Assembly: GCF_903944925.1 (NCBI RefSeq)
Contig: NZ_CAJATU010000155.1
Span: forward strand, 62,001 to 126,000
DNA: 64,000 nucleotides
DNA from: an uncultured Rhodopila sp.
GTDB taxonomy: Bacteria > Pseudomonadota > Alphaproteobacteria > Acetobacterales > Acetobacteraceae
Direction: 5' to 3'
Part shown: in pieces, positions 51,828-61,454 of the stretch
Layout: each line of letters begins with the position of its first letter
How positions within the stretch are numbered: the stretch's first letter is position 1
Program-made: the position numbers and the translations under genes
Notes under the pieces: model-generated
The model's database searches: none
Seen by the model: only the letters and a program-made list of their open reading frames with translations
Told to the model about the DNA's origin: nothing

Positions 51828-53012
51828 CTATGCCCCGGCTATCGCAGCGATCTCCTCCTCCGAGAAACCAGCGCTCTTCAAGACTTCGCTGGTATGTTCT
51901 CCCAACACCGGCCAGAGACGGTGCACGTTCGGCGGAGAGTTTGAAAACCGAGCCGGGATCGCCGGCACCACCACGTTTCCCTCGACCGGATGAATGCGAG
52001 GTTCGAAATATTTCGTCTGGGTTAAATAAGGGTCGTCAAACAGTTCGTCCAGCGCGTTCGCCTTGCCGCAGGGAATATCGGCCTGCTGCAACAAGGTCAG
52101 CCATTCAGCCGTCGTGCGCTGCGTCATGCCCGTGGTCAGTGTCGCATACACCGCGTCTATGTTCGCCGAGCGCGCCTGGACCGAGTTGAACCGCGGATCG
52201 TCGATCAGAGCCGGCACGCCCATCGCCTCGAACAGCTTGCCCCATTGCGCATTGCTGTGCGCGATCACGCTGATAAAGCCGTCTTTGGTCGGATATGGCC
52301 GGCGATGCGGCGTGAGCATGCGCGGATAGCCGAGACCCTTCTCCGGCTCGCCCAGCGTGCCGTGCCACAAATGCTCCACCAGGGCGAAGGACAGGATCGT
52401 CTCCATCATGGGCAGGTGGATTTCCTGCCCTTCGCCCGTGCGTTCGCGATGGAACAGCGCCATGCCGATCATCGAGGCCAAAGTCGTGCCGGTCAGCTTG
52501 TCGACCAGCACGGTAGGGACATAGCGGGGCGCCCCGTCGGCACCGGCGTTCAGCGATGCGATGCCGGAAACACCCTGGATCAGATCATCGTAGGCCGGAA
52601 ACTCCTGCATCGAGCTGCCCTTCCGGAAACCGCTCGCGCAGGCGTAGATCAGCCGGGGATTGCGCGCCGACAGCGTCGCGTAATCCAGCCCCAGGCGCTG
52701 CGCCGCGCTGATCCGCATGTTGTGCACGAACACATCGGCGCTCTCGACCAGGCGCAGCAGCGCCTCCCGCGCCACCGGTCTCTTTAGATCCAGCACCACG
52801 CTGCGCTTGTTGCGGTTGAGATTGGCAAAATAGCTGCCCATGCCCGGCGTGCGGCTGGGCCCGACCAGGCGCAGGTCGTCGCCCTGCGGCGGCTCGATCT
52901 TGATCACGTCGGCCCCCATGTCGCCAAGCGTCTGCGAACAGAACGGGCCGAGCACGACCGTGGTAACGTCGATGACCCGGATGCCGGCGAGCGGGCCAGT
53001 GGCTGCAGTCAC
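51828..53012 (-). CDS. CaiB/BaiF-family CoA-transferase
   Basis: 394-residue type III CoA-transferase. LAGIRVIDVTTVVLGPFCSQ, LGDMGADVIKIEPPQGDDLR, YFANLNRNKRSVVLDLKRP with the catalytic Asp near residue 165 (YDDLIQGVSG), and HRRPYPTKDGFI are family hallmarks. Start is GTG 53012, with AAGGA 7 bases before it; upstream codons are not supported. It lies on its own, divergent from the DHA2 transporter. Substrate unknown (formyl-CoA, carnitine or dicarboxylate types exist). Confidence 0.9.
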   Translation of the reverse strand: MTAATGPLAGIRVIDVTTVVLGPFCSQTLGDMGADVIKIEPPQGDDLRLVGPSRTPGMGSYFANLNRNKRSVVLDLKRPVAREALLRLVESADVFVHNMRISAAQRLGLDYATLSARNPRLIYACASGFRKGSSMQEFPAYDDLIQGVSGIASLNAGADGAPRYVPTVLVDKLTGTTLASMIGMALFHRERTGEGQEIHLPMMETILSFALVEHLWHGTLGEPEKGLGYPRMLTPHRRPYPTKDGFISVIAHSNAQWGKLFEAMGVPALIDDPRFNSVQARSANIDAVYATLTTGMTQRTTAEWLTLLQQADIPCGKANALDELFDDPYLTQTKYFEPRIHPVEGNVVVPAIPARFSNSPPNVHRLWPVLGEHTSEVLKSAGFSEEEIAAIAGA

Positions 53013-53131
53013 GGAGGTTTCCTTATCGTTGGGCGTAGCGGAGCATCGCCGCCCGTCCGGCGCTTGGCAACACGCGCCGCCATGGTCTGTCGCCATGGTC
53101 ACGCAGGCAAGCCCGGGGTTAGTCTGAACGG

Positions 53132-54601
53132 ATGACCGCGCCGCCGCCCATTATCGAGCCTTCCGATCGCGTCATCGACAGGCGCGCCAACCCGCACACC
53201 GTGCTGATGATCGTCGCCAGCGCCATGTTCATGGAGCAGCTCGACGGCACCGTCCTGGCCACCGCGCTGCCGACGATGGCGCACAGCTTCGCGGTCGATC
53301 CGCTGCGCATGAATGTCGCCCTGACGTCGTATCTGCTGACCCTGGCGATGTTCATTCCGGCCAGCGGACGCATCGCCGATCGTTTCGGATCAAAGTCGGT
53401 GTTCCGGGCTGCGATCGGGCTGTTTACGCTGGGCTCCATCCTGTGCGCGCAGGCGCCGACGCTGTGGACGCTGGTGGCGGCGCGCATGCTGCAAGGGGCG
53501 GGCGGAGCGATGATGTCGCCGGTCGGGCGGCTGGTGATGCTGCGCGTCGTGTCGAAAGCGGAACTGGTCAGTTCCATGGCGTGGCTGATGATTCCCGCCA
53601 CAATCGGTCCGATCGTCGGTCCGCCGCTTGGCGGCTTCATCGTGACCTATCTGTCGTGGCACTGGATTTTCTACATCAACGTTCCCATCGGGGTCGCCGG
53701 GATCGTTCTTGTAACATTTTTCTTCGAGGAAATGAAGGAACCGGCGCGAACCAAGTTCGATCTCCGCGGCCTGATCCTGTCAGGCATCGCGCTCGCCTGC
53801 CTGATGTTCGGGATCGAGGTCGGCAGCCGCGGCGCCGGCTCAATCTGGATCGTCGCCGCGCTGCTGGGCACGGGCACGGTGTCCGGCGGACTGTATGTCG
53901 TTCATGCACGCCGCACGCCGCGCCCGATGCTGGATTTCCGTCTGTTGAGTATCACCACCTTCCGCATGTCGTTGTTTTGCGGGTCGCTGTCGCGCATCGG
54001 TGTCGGCGCGCTGCCCTTCCTGATGCCGATGATGTTTCAGCTTGGCTTCGGGCTGTCAGCGGCATCGAGCGGGCTGATAACCTTCGTCAGCTCCATCGGC
54101 TCGCTGGCGATGCGGGCCTGCGCGCCGTATTTCCTTAGGCGCCTGGGCTTCCGCAACGTGCTGACCTGGATCGGTGCGCTGGCAACCGGATTGCTCGCAC
54201 TGAGCGCCGCATTCCGGCCGAACTGGCCGTTGCCGCTGATCTACGCCGTGCTCGTGGCGTGCGGCTTTTTCCAGTCGTTACAATTCATGGCCTACAATAC
54301 TATTGCTTATGCCGACGTCCCACGCCAAGACATGAGCTCAGCAACAAGTTTTTATACAACCTTCCAGCAGATGTCCCTTACTCTCGGAATTGCGGTTTCG
54401 GCTGCGGCGCTTGCCGCCTCGATCGCGGTCACCGGGCACGCCCAGCCCGGGCTGCCGGATTTCTCGGCGGCGTTCCTGTTCGTCGCGGCAGTCTCCTTCA
54501 TGGCGCCGCTGTTGGCGACGCGGTTGGACAAAGGCGCGGGTGCGGAATTGTCCGGGCATCGTGATCGCCCCGGCGCGGCGAAGGTGGTACAGGATGTCTA
54601 A
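53132..54601 (+). CDS. DHA2-family MFS efflux transporter (EmrB/QacA-like)
   Basis: 489 residues with about 14 membrane segments. SAMFMEQLDGTVLATALPTM, ADRFGSKSVFRAAIGLFTLG and WLMIPATIGPIVGPPLGGFI (motif C) mark a drug:H+ antiporter-2 protein. It is followed after 30 bp (ribosome-binding site AAGGAG) by the aspartate-dehydrogenase-like gene on the same strand. Substrate may be a drug or a metabolite. Confidence 0.9.
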   Translation: MTAPPPIIEPSDRVIDRRANPHTVLMIVASAMFMEQLDGTVLATALPTMAHSFAVDPLRMNVALTSYLLTLAMFIPASGRIADRFGSKSVFRAAIGLFTLGSILCAQAPTLWTLVAARMLQGAGGAMMSPVGRLVMLRVVSKAELVSSMAWLMIPATIGPIVGPPLGGFIVTYLSWHWIFYINVPIGVAGIVLVTFFFEEMKEPARTKFDLRGLILSGIALACLMFGIEVGSRGAGSIWIVAALLGTGTVSGGLYVVHARRTPRPMLDFRLLSITTFRMSLFCGSLSRIGVGALPFLMPMMFQLGFGLSAASSGLITFVSSIGSLAMRACAPYFLRRLGFRNVLTWIGALATGLLALSAAFRPNWPLPLIYAVLVACGFFQSLQFMAYNTIAYADVPRQDMSSATSFYTTFQQMSLTLGIAVSAAALAASIAVTGHAQPGLPDFSAAFLFVAAVSFMAPLLATRLDKGAGAELSGHRDRPGAAKVVQDV

Positions 54602-54631
54602 GCGGCACGTTTCGTCGGAAGGAGTGCGGGC

Positions 54632-55435
54632 ATGAACAGGACCGTTGCGATTGCCGGTCTTGGCGCGATCGGGCTGCCGGTCGCCCGGGCGCTTGATGAA
54701 GGCTTACCCGGCCTGCGGCTCATTGGTGTCGCCAGCCGCGATCCGGTAAAGGCGCGGGCAAAACTGGCCGACTTCCAGTCCGAACCGCCGCTGCTGGATT
54801 TAGATGAGCTGGCGGAGGCTGACATTGTGGTCGAAGCCGCGCCGGCCACGGTGTTCGAGAAGATAGCGCTGCCGGCGCTGCAGGCCGGACGAATTTTCGT
54901 CCCCGCCTCAGTCGGCGCGCTGCTGCCGCGCATGCATCTGGCCAAGCTCGCGATCCAGACCGGGGCGCGGATCATCATCCCGACGGGGGCCATTCTCGGC
55001 TTGGACGCGGTCCGCGCGGCCGCGGAGGGGCCGGTCGAAAGCGTCTCGATTGAATCCCGCAAGCCGCCCGCCGCCCTCGCCGGCGCACCATACCTGGTCA
55101 GGCAGGGGATCGAGGTAATGGACCTGACCGAGCCGCTATTGGTGTTTGAGGGCAACGCCCTGGATGCCGCCGCGGGTTTCCCGGCAAATGCCAACGTGGC
55201 CGCGGCCCTGGCTCTGGCGGGCATTGGCCCGGTTCGCACGAAGGTGCGGATCTGGGCCGATCCCGGGGTGACGCGGAACATCCATACCATTCATGTGGAA
55301 GCTGATGCGGCCAGGTTCTCGATGACGGTGGAGAACGTGCCGAGTGCCGAGAATCCAAAGACCGGACGCTTGGCCGGACTGTCGATATTGGCCTGCCTGC
55401 GCGGCCTGGTTTCGACGCTGAGAGCCGGTAGCTGA
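54632..55435 (+). CDS. nadX: Aspartate dehydrogenase-like oxidoreductase (NadX family)
   Basis: 267 residues. N-terminal Rossmann motif VAIAGLGAIGLPVARAL, then VVEAAPATVFEKIALPALQA and the C-terminal DUF108 region GVTRNIHTIHVEADAARFSM with the catalytic His of aspartate dehydrogenase. By family it converts L-aspartate and NAD(P)+ to iminoaspartate, feeding NAD synthesis, but some relatives act on other amino acids. It lies between an MFS gene and a small membrane protein on the same strand. Confidence 0.85.
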   Translation: MNRTVAIAGLGAIGLPVARALDEGLPGLRLIGVASRDPVKARAKLADFQSEPPLLDLDELAEADIVVEAAPATVFEKIALPALQAGRIFVPASVGALLPRMHLAKLAIQTGARIIIPTGAILGLDAVRAAAEGPVESVSIESRKPPAALAGAPYLVRQGIEVMDLTEPLLVFEGNALDAAAGFPANANVAAALALAGIGPVRTKVRIWADPGVTRNIHTIHVEADAARFSMTVENVPSAENPKTGRLAGLSILACLRGLVSTLRAGS

Positions 55436-55442
55436 TCCCCTG

Positions 55443-55769
55443 GTGACGGAGGCGCTGACCTACCTGTCGGCAATCGGCCTGTTCAGCTTTGTCACCATGG
55501 CCAGTGCGCTGATGCGCCACGAGATGCTGTTGCTGGCCTGCATACCGGCGGTGTTCGTCGCCTTGGTCATGGGCTTCATGATGGCAATCTACGCGGACGA
55601 TACGTTTGGCACGTTGCCGGTGGGTGGAGCATTGGTTGCCGGTGCTTTGCCCGGACTTTGGGTCGGCCGGCGGTTCCGGCCGAAGGATCTGCTGATCGCG
55701 ATCTATCTCGGTTGGGCGGCCGCCCTGGTGCTGGTCCTGATCGGGGTTGGCTTCCCGGATCGGGAGTAA
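55443..55769 (+). CDS. Small membrane protein
   Basis: 108 residues with about three hydrophobic segments (FSFVTMASALMRH; LLACIPAVFVALVMGFMMAI; LLIAIYLGWAAALVLVLIGV). Starts GTG 55443, only 7 bases after nadX, so likely co-transcribed. No family recognised. Confidence 0.55.
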   Translation: MTEALTYLSAIGLFSFVTMASALMRHEMLLLACIPAVFVALVMGFMMAIYADDTFGTLPVGGALVAGALPGLWVGRRFRPKDLLIAIYLGWAAALVLVLIGVGFPDRE

Positions 55770-55775
55770 TCGCCG

Positions 55776-56237
55776 CTACGGCGCGGGACAGGCCGACGCG
55801 GGTTCCAGAGCCACATTGGGAGGCTGGAGAACGAGTTTGCGGAAAACACCCCCGTAGCCATACCGCCCCACCTCGACCGCCCCCGGCTTGGACGCCGAGT
55901 CGACGGCACCCGTGGCCGTTTCAACCAGGAACAGCCGTTTCAACTGATCCAGCATCGTCACCGGCAGGCTCGACGCGCCATGGCTGGCTTCCCCAACGAT
56001 GCGGCTGTCCATCGGGTGTCCACTGTTGTAGATCGTCAGAGTCCAGTTCGGCAGCACGCGGCAGACCGCGATCACATCCCAGCCATCGTATGCGAGGTCG
56101 AAACCGGCGACATATTCATCGTCGCCGATGGCCAGACCCTGAATTCCGAGGATCGCACGGGAAGCCATTGCAGGGCCGCCGAACGCGATGCCGAGCAGCA
56201 GAACGAGGGCGCTCCGGCTACCCCAGGCGTTCGACAT
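55776..56237 (-). CDS. Small exported protein, unknown
   Basis: 153 residues with a signal-like N-terminus (SALVLLLGIAFGGPAMASRA). The rest (IYNSGHPMDSRIVGEASHG, YGGVFRKLVLQPPNVALEPA) matches no family I know. Its start overlaps the phasin gene's end by 20 bp on the same strand, so they form an operon. ATG 56237 chosen over upstream codons. Confidence 0.6.
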   Translation of the reverse strand: MSNAWGSRSALVLLLGIAFGGPAMASRAILGIQGLAIGDDEYVAGFDLAYDGWDVIAVCRVLPNWTLTIYNSGHPMDSRIVGEASHGASSLPVTMLDQLKRLFLVETATGAVDSASKPGAVEVGRYGYGGVFRKLVLQPPNVALEPASACPAP

Positions 56238-56706
56238 TGGCTTCGACCGTCTCGCGGATCGGCGCCATGGCGGCATCGTGCGCGCGCAACGCCAGCATGC
56301 TCATGGCGATGATGTTCGCCGCGGCGCGATCGAGCAGCGACAGCGCGAACTTGCCCTGCGCCTCGGCCAGCGCCATGGGGTTGGAGCAGGTGGCCATCTC
56401 CAGCGTCGCGCTGGCAGCGTTCATGATTTCGTCGGAGGCGCGGCGGGTGATTTCGAACCCGGCATCGCTCGATTGCCCCAGCATGGCCATGCCCGAGGCG
56501 GCGAAGGCTTCCACCTTTTCCGGCAGCATGCGCCCGAATTCGGCGTGATCCGCCCGCATGGGGTCGACGGCGGCGGCGACCCCCAGGGCCACGCGCTTGG
56601 CGACGATCTGGCCGGCGGCGACAACAAGGTCACTGCTTCGGCCGGCATTTTCGGTGGCAGCGGCAATGACGTGGTTGATCGTCTCGGGGCCATTCGAAGG
56701 TGTCAT
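56218..56706 (-). CDS. Phasin-family protein
   Basis: 162 residues, Ala-rich and mostly helical. MRADHAEFGRMLPEKVEAFA, FEITRRASDEIMNAASATLE and IRETVEANVERL fit the phasin_2 family, which coats polyhydroxyalkanoate granules or acts on lipid inclusions. AAGGAAC lies about 10 bases before ATG 56706. It heads a two-gene unit with the small exported protein. No phaC/phaA genes are in this window. Confidence 0.78.
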   Translation of the reverse strand: MTPSNGPETINHVIAAATENAGRSSDLVVAAGQIVAKRVALGVAAAVDPMRADHAEFGRMLPEKVEAFAASGMAMLGQSSDAGFEITRRASDEIMNAASATLEMATCSNPMALAEAQGKFALSLLDRAAANIIAMSMLALRAHDAAMAPIRETVEANVERLG

Positions 56707-56924
56707 GTGATTTTTGTTCCTTGGTCCGTCTGGCAACGAGAGCGCCAATCGCTCTTTGGACCGGACAATATCCAAATGCAAATTTTCATTCAGCAATACC
56801 CACTGATGTTGCAGCGCAGCATAAATTTGCAAGAGCTCGCTGCCATCTGATCGGCGGGCTGTTGCAGAGGCAGCACTCCGGTTTGGATAAGCAGCTCACG
56901 CCGGCGATACGCGCCGCTGCGGGA

Positions 56925-58259
56925 TCAGTGCAGCTTGACCGAGGGTGTCGGCCGCTGGGTCACCGTGCTGACGATGGTGCGCCACAGCACCGACGGACCG
57001 CCGTGCAGCGCGGCCTCGTGCATTTTATAGAGCGAGCGATACATCACCCGGGCGAACAGGCCTTCAATGAACATGCTGCGGCCGACAACAAAGCCCATCA
57101 GGCTGCCGACGGTGCTGTAGCGGCCCAGCGACACCAGAGATCCGAAATCCTTGTAATGGTAAGGTTCCAGCGGCTTGCCGGCCAGGATCGCGTCGATCTG
57201 CCGCACCATGTGCGACGCCATCTGATGCGCCGCCTGGGCCCGCGGCGGCACTGGAGTTGGAGACCCCTCGCGCGGGCAGGAGGCACAATCGCCGATGGCG
57301 AAGATATCCGGATCGCGCGTGGTCTGTAGCGTGTCCTTCACCACCAACTGGTTGATCCGGTTGGTTTCCAGTCCGTCGAGATCCTTCAGGAAATCCGGCG
57401 CCTTCACCCCGGCGGACCAAACGACCAGTTCCGAGGGGATGAAGTCGCCATTCGCGAGCACCACGCCGTCCGCGCGCACCTCCGCTACCCGGGCGTTGGT
57501 GCGGACCTCCACGCCGATGCCGCGCAGCAGGTCCAGGGTAGCGTTGGAAATCCGCTCCGGCAGCGCGGGCAGGATGCGCTCGGCCGCCTCGATCAGCACG
57601 ATGTGGACGTCGCGCAGCGGGTCGATGCGGTCCAGGCCGTAGGCCAGCACGGCGCGCACGGTGCGGTGCAGTTCGGCGGATAGTTCGGTGCCCGTGGCCC
57701 CGGCGCCGATGATCGCGATATGTAACTGTCCCGGCCGCACCGGTTCGGGCTGCGCGTTGGCGCGCAGGCAGGCGTTGACGATGCGGCGGTTGAAGCGGCT
57801 GGCCTGCTCGGGATTTTCCAGCGGCACCGCGAACTGCGCCGCGCCGGGCGTGCCGAAATCGTTGGTGATGCTGCCGATGGCCATGACCAGCGTGTCGTAC
57901 GGCAGCGACCGCGCCGGCGTGATCAGCCGCCCGTCCTCATCCCGCATCTCACCCAGGTGAAGCTGTTTGGCGGCGCGGTCGAGGCCGACGACCTCGCCAT
58001 ACTTATACTGGAAATTGTGCCAGTGCGCCTGCGCCAGGTAATTCAGCTCATGCTGCGACCGCCGCAGGCTGCCGGCGGCGACCGAGTGCAGCAGCGGCTT
58101 CCATAGATGGGTGCGGGACTTCTCGACCAGGGTGACCCGCGCCTTGCCGCGCTTGCCGAGCGTGTCGCCCAACTTGGTGACGAGTTCGAGCCCGCCGGCC
58201 CCGCCTCCCGCGACAACAATGCTGTGCAGGCCGTCGGTCGCGCGTGGTGGAACAGCCAT
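56925..58259 (-). CDS. ndh: Type II NADH dehydrogenase (NDH-2)
   Basis: 444 residues. N-terminal FAD motif SIVVAGGGAGGLELVTKLG, NADH motif HIAIIGAGATGTELSAELH, IFAIGDCASCP with the quinone-side Cys pair style, and a C-terminal amphipathic tail (YRSLYKMHEAALHGG). I moved the start to ATG 58259 (GGAAGGA 8 bases upstream); longer versions start at 58286 or 58313. It passes electrons from NADH to quinone without pumping protons. Same strand as the ACS-type MFS gene upstream, 66 bp away. Confidence 0.93.
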   Translation of the reverse strand: MAVPPRATDGLHSIVVAGGGAGGLELVTKLGDTLGKRGKARVTLVEKSRTHLWKPLLHSVAAGSLRRSQHELNYLAQAHWHNFQYKYGEVVGLDRAAKQLHLGEMRDEDGRLITPARSLPYDTLVMAIGSITNDFGTPGAAQFAVPLENPEQASRFNRRIVNACLRANAQPEPVRPGQLHIAIIGAGATGTELSAELHRTVRAVLAYGLDRIDPLRDVHIVLIEAAERILPALPERISNATLDLLRGIGVEVRTNARVAEVRADGVVLANGDFIPSELVVWSAGVKAPDFLKDLDGLETNRINQLVVKDTLQTTRDPDIFAIGDCASCPREGSPTPVPPRAQAAHQMASHMVRQIDAILAGKPLEPYHYKDFGSLVSLGRYSTVGSLMGFVVGRSMFIEGLFARVMYRSLYKMHEAALHGGPSVLWRTIVSTVTQRPTPSVKLH

Positions 58260-58324
58260 CCCATCGTCCTTCCGGTCACTCTTCATGACGACCGTAGCAA
58301 CGATTGGCTTCACCCGAGAAGTGG

Positions 58325-59671
58325 CTATTCCGCGAGGGCGCGGTCAGCCCCCTGCGGCACGTTTTCCAACCGGCGGTCATGGCCGAGGGCGGCGAGGACG
58401 ATGCCGGAGACGAGGACGCCCATGGAGATCGACAGCAGCCCGATGCTGAAGCTGCCGGTCGCGTCCTTGATCGCCCCCATCATGAACGGCCCGAGGAAGC
58501 CGCCGAGGTTGCCGACGGCGTTGATCAGCGCGATGCCTCCCGCTGCGGCGGTGCCGGACAGCATCGCCGTCGGCAGGGTCCAAAAGGTCGGGGCGATAGC
58601 GGCCTGACCCATCTGCGACAGGATGATCGCAACCATCATCAACACGGGGTTATCCAGGAAGATGCACACCGCCAGGCCGGCGAAGGTCAGGAAGCAGGCG
58701 GCGGCGGCGTGCAGGTTACGCTCCCCGGTGCGGTCGGAGTGCAGGCCCCACAGCACCATCGCAACGGCGCCAGCGGCGAAGGGCAGGGCGCTGATCACGC
58801 CGTTCAGGCCGACTCCGACGCCAAAGCGGTTGACGATCTGCGGCAGGAAAATCACCAGCCCGTAGCCGGTCATGTTCTGCCCGAAATACACCAGCGTCAG
58901 CAGCCAGACTCGCGGGTTGACCATCGTCTGGCCGAGCGAAAAGTCATGGATGGTCTCGCGATGGGCGCGTTCGGCGGCGAGGCGGCGGGTCAGCCAGGTC
59001 TTTTGTTCGTCGGTCAGCCAATGCGCCTGCTCCGGCCCGTCGGTCAGGTAATACATGACGACGAAGCCGAGGATGACGGCGGGCAGGGCTTCGAGGATGA
59101 ACAGCCATTGCCAGGCGGCCAACCCGCCCCAGTCGCCGAGGCGCAGGATCTGGCTGGAGATGAGTGAGCCGGTGACGATGGAAATCGGGATCGCGGTCAT
59201 GAAAATGCCGATGATGCGGGAGCGGTAGGCGGAGGGGAACCACCAGGTCAGATACAGGATGATGCCCGGGTAGAAGCCCGCCTCGGCCAGACCCAGCAGA
59301 AAGCGGATGCCGAGGAAGGACCATGTCCCGGTGATGAACGCGGTGGCGCCGGAGATCACGCCCCAGGTCAGCAGGATGCGGGCGATCCAGCGCCGCGCGC
59401 CGACTTTCGACAGAATCAGGTTGGAAGGAATTTCGAACAGGAAGTAGCCGAGGAAAAAGATGCCGCTGCCGATGCCGAAGATGGCGGAGGAGAATCCGAG
59501 CGCCTTGTTCATCGTCAGCGCTGCAAAACCGACATTCACCCGGTCGAGGTAGGCGGCGAAGTAGCTGACCATCAGCAGCGGGATCAGCCGCCTTGCGACC
59601 CTCCGCATGGTTTCCTGCTCGATCGGTTCGATGGCGGATGCGCTGCGGATGAAGGGCGTGTCGGCGGCCAT
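58325..59671 (-). CDS. MFS transporter, ACS family (tartrate/phthalate-like)
   Basis: 448 residues. RLIPLLMVSYFAAYLDRVNV, FGIGSGIFFLGYFLFEIPSN and WFPSAYRSRIIGIFMTAIPI are strong ACS-family signatures (TtuB, Pht1-like). About 12 membrane segments. AGGGGAG lies 8 bases before ATG 59671. The 281 bp upstream of it shows no gene. Substrate unknown; an organic anion is likely. Confidence 0.9.
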   Translation of the reverse strand: MAADTPFIRSASAIEPIEQETMRRVARRLIPLLMVSYFAAYLDRVNVGFAALTMNKALGFSSAIFGIGSGIFFLGYFLFEIPSNLILSKVGARRWIARILLTWGVISGATAFITGTWSFLGIRFLLGLAEAGFYPGIILYLTWWFPSAYRSRIIGIFMTAIPISIVTGSLISSQILRLGDWGGLAAWQWLFILEALPAVILGFVVMYYLTDGPEQAHWLTDEQKTWLTRRLAAERAHRETIHDFSLGQTMVNPRVWLLTLVYFGQNMTGYGLVIFLPQIVNRFGVGVGLNGVISALPFAAGAVAMVLWGLHSDRTGERNLHAAAACFLTFAGLAVCIFLDNPVLMMVAIILSQMGQAAIAPTFWTLPTAMLSGTAAAGGIALINAVGNLGGFLGPFMMGAIKDATGSFSIGLLSISMGVLVSGIVLAALGHDRRLENVPQGADRALAE

Positions 59672-59952
59672 GCGCGGTCTCCCCTTTTGTGTTCTCGTTG
59701 TCGGTGGACCGCCGGTTGGGTGGGCGATCCAGACAGGAACGCGGGGAGAGGGTTCCGGTTCGCCGGAAATCGCGATCGAGGTTGTTTTGTGGGGCGGCCG
59801 CTTGCCCGGGGCCATTTTGCCTGATCGCGCTGATGCGGGAAGTGCGTCTGTAACCGGCACCGCCGGTGCTGCTTCGGCGACCGCGTTTTGCGCAGTGAAC
59901 ACCGAGATTATGAGATGGCAGAGAAGAACCCTCGACCTTGACTGGGTCGGCT

Positions 59953-60645
59953 TTACAACTCCTGCACCAATCGCCCCAACTCCCGCCGCACGTCTTCGCT
60001 GTCCTTCACCGGCGCCGCAAACGGAATCCGCACCACGCGCTGCTCCAGCGCCAGATCGAAGCCGTCCACATCGACCGCCACCATTCGCCAATCCCCCGGC
60101 GACCCGGCGATCGCCGCCAGCGCCGCCGCGTGGTCGCGGTTGCAGTGCTCGATGATCCCCGCCTCCGCCGCCAGCACCGCCTTCACCGCCTCGGCGTCCG
60201 GCGCCACGTCGACCGGCTTCAGCCGGTAGGCCCGGCCGAACCCGCCGACAAGCCGATACGCTTCGGGCTTGATCCGCCAGAAGCTGAAATCCCCGAACCC
60301 GGCATACAATTCCGCGTAAGGATGCACCGTCAGGAACCGCCCCCGCAGCGCCGTGTCCTCCACCGTCTCAGCCGAACCGATAAACGTCACCCGCGGCGTG
60401 GTCTGCGGATTGACCGTCTCCGCCACCCCCGCCAGCAACACCGAGCACCGCGGGTCCGCCGCCAGATGTCGCGTATGCTCCGACAGCTTCGACACCAGGA
60501 TCGCCAGCGATCCGTCCGGCAAACAGGCCGGAGTCACCAGCGACGCGAACGGGTGCCCCTTGTCGCTGGTCGCCAGCGTCCCGACCCGGGCCGAGCGCAG
60601 CAGGCGGCGCGCTTCCAGCGGCGGATCGTATTCCTCATCTGCCAT
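59953..60645 (-). CDS. HugZ-like pyridoxamine-phosphate-oxidase-fold protein
   Basis: 230 residues. N-terminal FMN-binding split barrel (RVGTLATSDKGHPFASLVTP, FIGSAETVEDTALRGRFLTV) and a C-terminal DUF2470 (AGIIEHCNRDHAAALAAIAG). This pairing defines the HugZ/HutZ family, some of which degrade heme; others bind FMN or heme without known activity. GGAG lies 10 bases before ATG 60645. Divergent from chvI. Confidence 0.82.
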   Translation of the reverse strand: MADEEYDPPLEARRLLRSARVGTLATSDKGHPFASLVTPACLPDGSLAILVSKLSEHTRHLAADPRCSVLLAGVAETVNPQTTPRVTFIGSAETVEDTALRGRFLTVHPYAELYAGFGDFSFWRIKPEAYRLVGGFGRAYRLKPVDVAPDAEAVKAVLAAEAGIIEHCNRDHAAALAAIAGSPGDWRMVAVDVDGFDLALEQRVVRIPFAAPVKDSEDVRRELGRLVQEL

Positions 60646-60660
60646 AATGCGTTCACTCCA

Positions 60661-60728
60661 TGTCCGGACATCTGCCATAATCGTCGCCGATATGGCGATC
60701 TCGTGCCAGACTCCACGTGCCAGACTCC
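60661..60728. promoter_or_regulatory. Palindromes and tandem direct repeat upstream of chvI
   Basis: The 107 bp between divergent HugZ-like and chvI genes holds TGTCCGGACA (60661-60670, palindrome), TCGCC-GATAT-GGCGA (60684-60698) and a 13 base direct repeat CGTGCCAGACTCC at 60702-60714 and 60716-60728, 14 base period, ending 24 bases before the chvI start. Such an arrangement suits regulator binding, possibly autoregulation by ChvI. Confidence 0.55.
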
Positions 60729-60752
60729 GCCCCGACCGGCAAGGAACACCCG

Positions 60753-61454
60753 ATGAAGCAGACGATCGCTTTGGTAGACGACGACCGCAACATCCTCACC
60801 AGCGTGTCGATGACCCTGGAGCAGGAGGGATTCACCGTCCGCACCTACACCGATGGCGAAAGCGCGCTTCAGGGCATGACCGCCAAACCTGTGGACCTCG
60901 CCGTGCTAGACATCAAGATGCCGCGCATGGACGGGATGGAGCTGTTGCAGCGCCTGCGGCAGCGCAGCTCCATCCCGGTAATCTTCCTGACGTCCAAGGA
61001 CGAGGAAGTCGATGAGCTGATGGGCCTCCGCCTCGGCGCCGACGACTACATCACCAAGCCGTTCAGCCAGCGCCTGCTGCTGGAGCGCATCCGCGCCCTG
61101 CTCCGCCGCAACGAAGTCGGCAAGGCCGAGGGTTCGGGCGCCGCGCCGAGCGGCGTGATGACCCGCGGCGACCTCGTGCTGGACGAAACGAAACACCAAT
61201 GCACCTGGAAAGGTGTGGACATCCAGTTGACGGTCACCGAATTCCTGCTGGTCAAGGCGCTGGCCGCCCGGCCGGGCATGGTGAAAAGCCGTGACCAACT
61301 GATCGATGCGGCGTATGGCGAGAACATCTATGTCGATGACCGCACGATCGACAGCCACGTGAAACGGATTCGCAAGAAGTTCCGCACCGGAACGGAAGAG
61401 TTCAACCAGATCGAGACGCTCTACGGTATCGGCTACCGCTACAAGGAGCAGTGA
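60753..61454 (+). CDS. chvI: Two-component response regulator ChvI
   Basis: 233 residues. Receiver domain with [14 protein letters not shown], phospho-acceptor Asp53 ([16 protein letters not shown]), conserved Lys in [14 protein letters not shown]; OmpR-type winged helix with [17 protein letters not shown] and [15 protein letters not shown] lies 8 bases before ATG 60753. With chvG it forms the Alphaproteobacterial system that responds to acid and envelope stress. The histidine kinase gene begins directly after. Confidence 0.95.
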   Translation: MKQTIALVDDDRNILTSVSMTLEQEGFTVRTYTDGESALQGMTAKPVDLAVLDIKMPRMDGMELLQRLRQRSSIPVIFLTSKDEEVDELMGLRLGADDYITKPFSQRLLLERIRALLRRNEVGKAEGSGAAPSGVMTRGDLVLDETKHQCTWKGVDIQLTVTEFLLVKALAARPGMVKSRDQLIDAAYGENIYVDDRTIDSHVKRIRKKFRTGTEEFNQIETLYGIGYRYKEQ

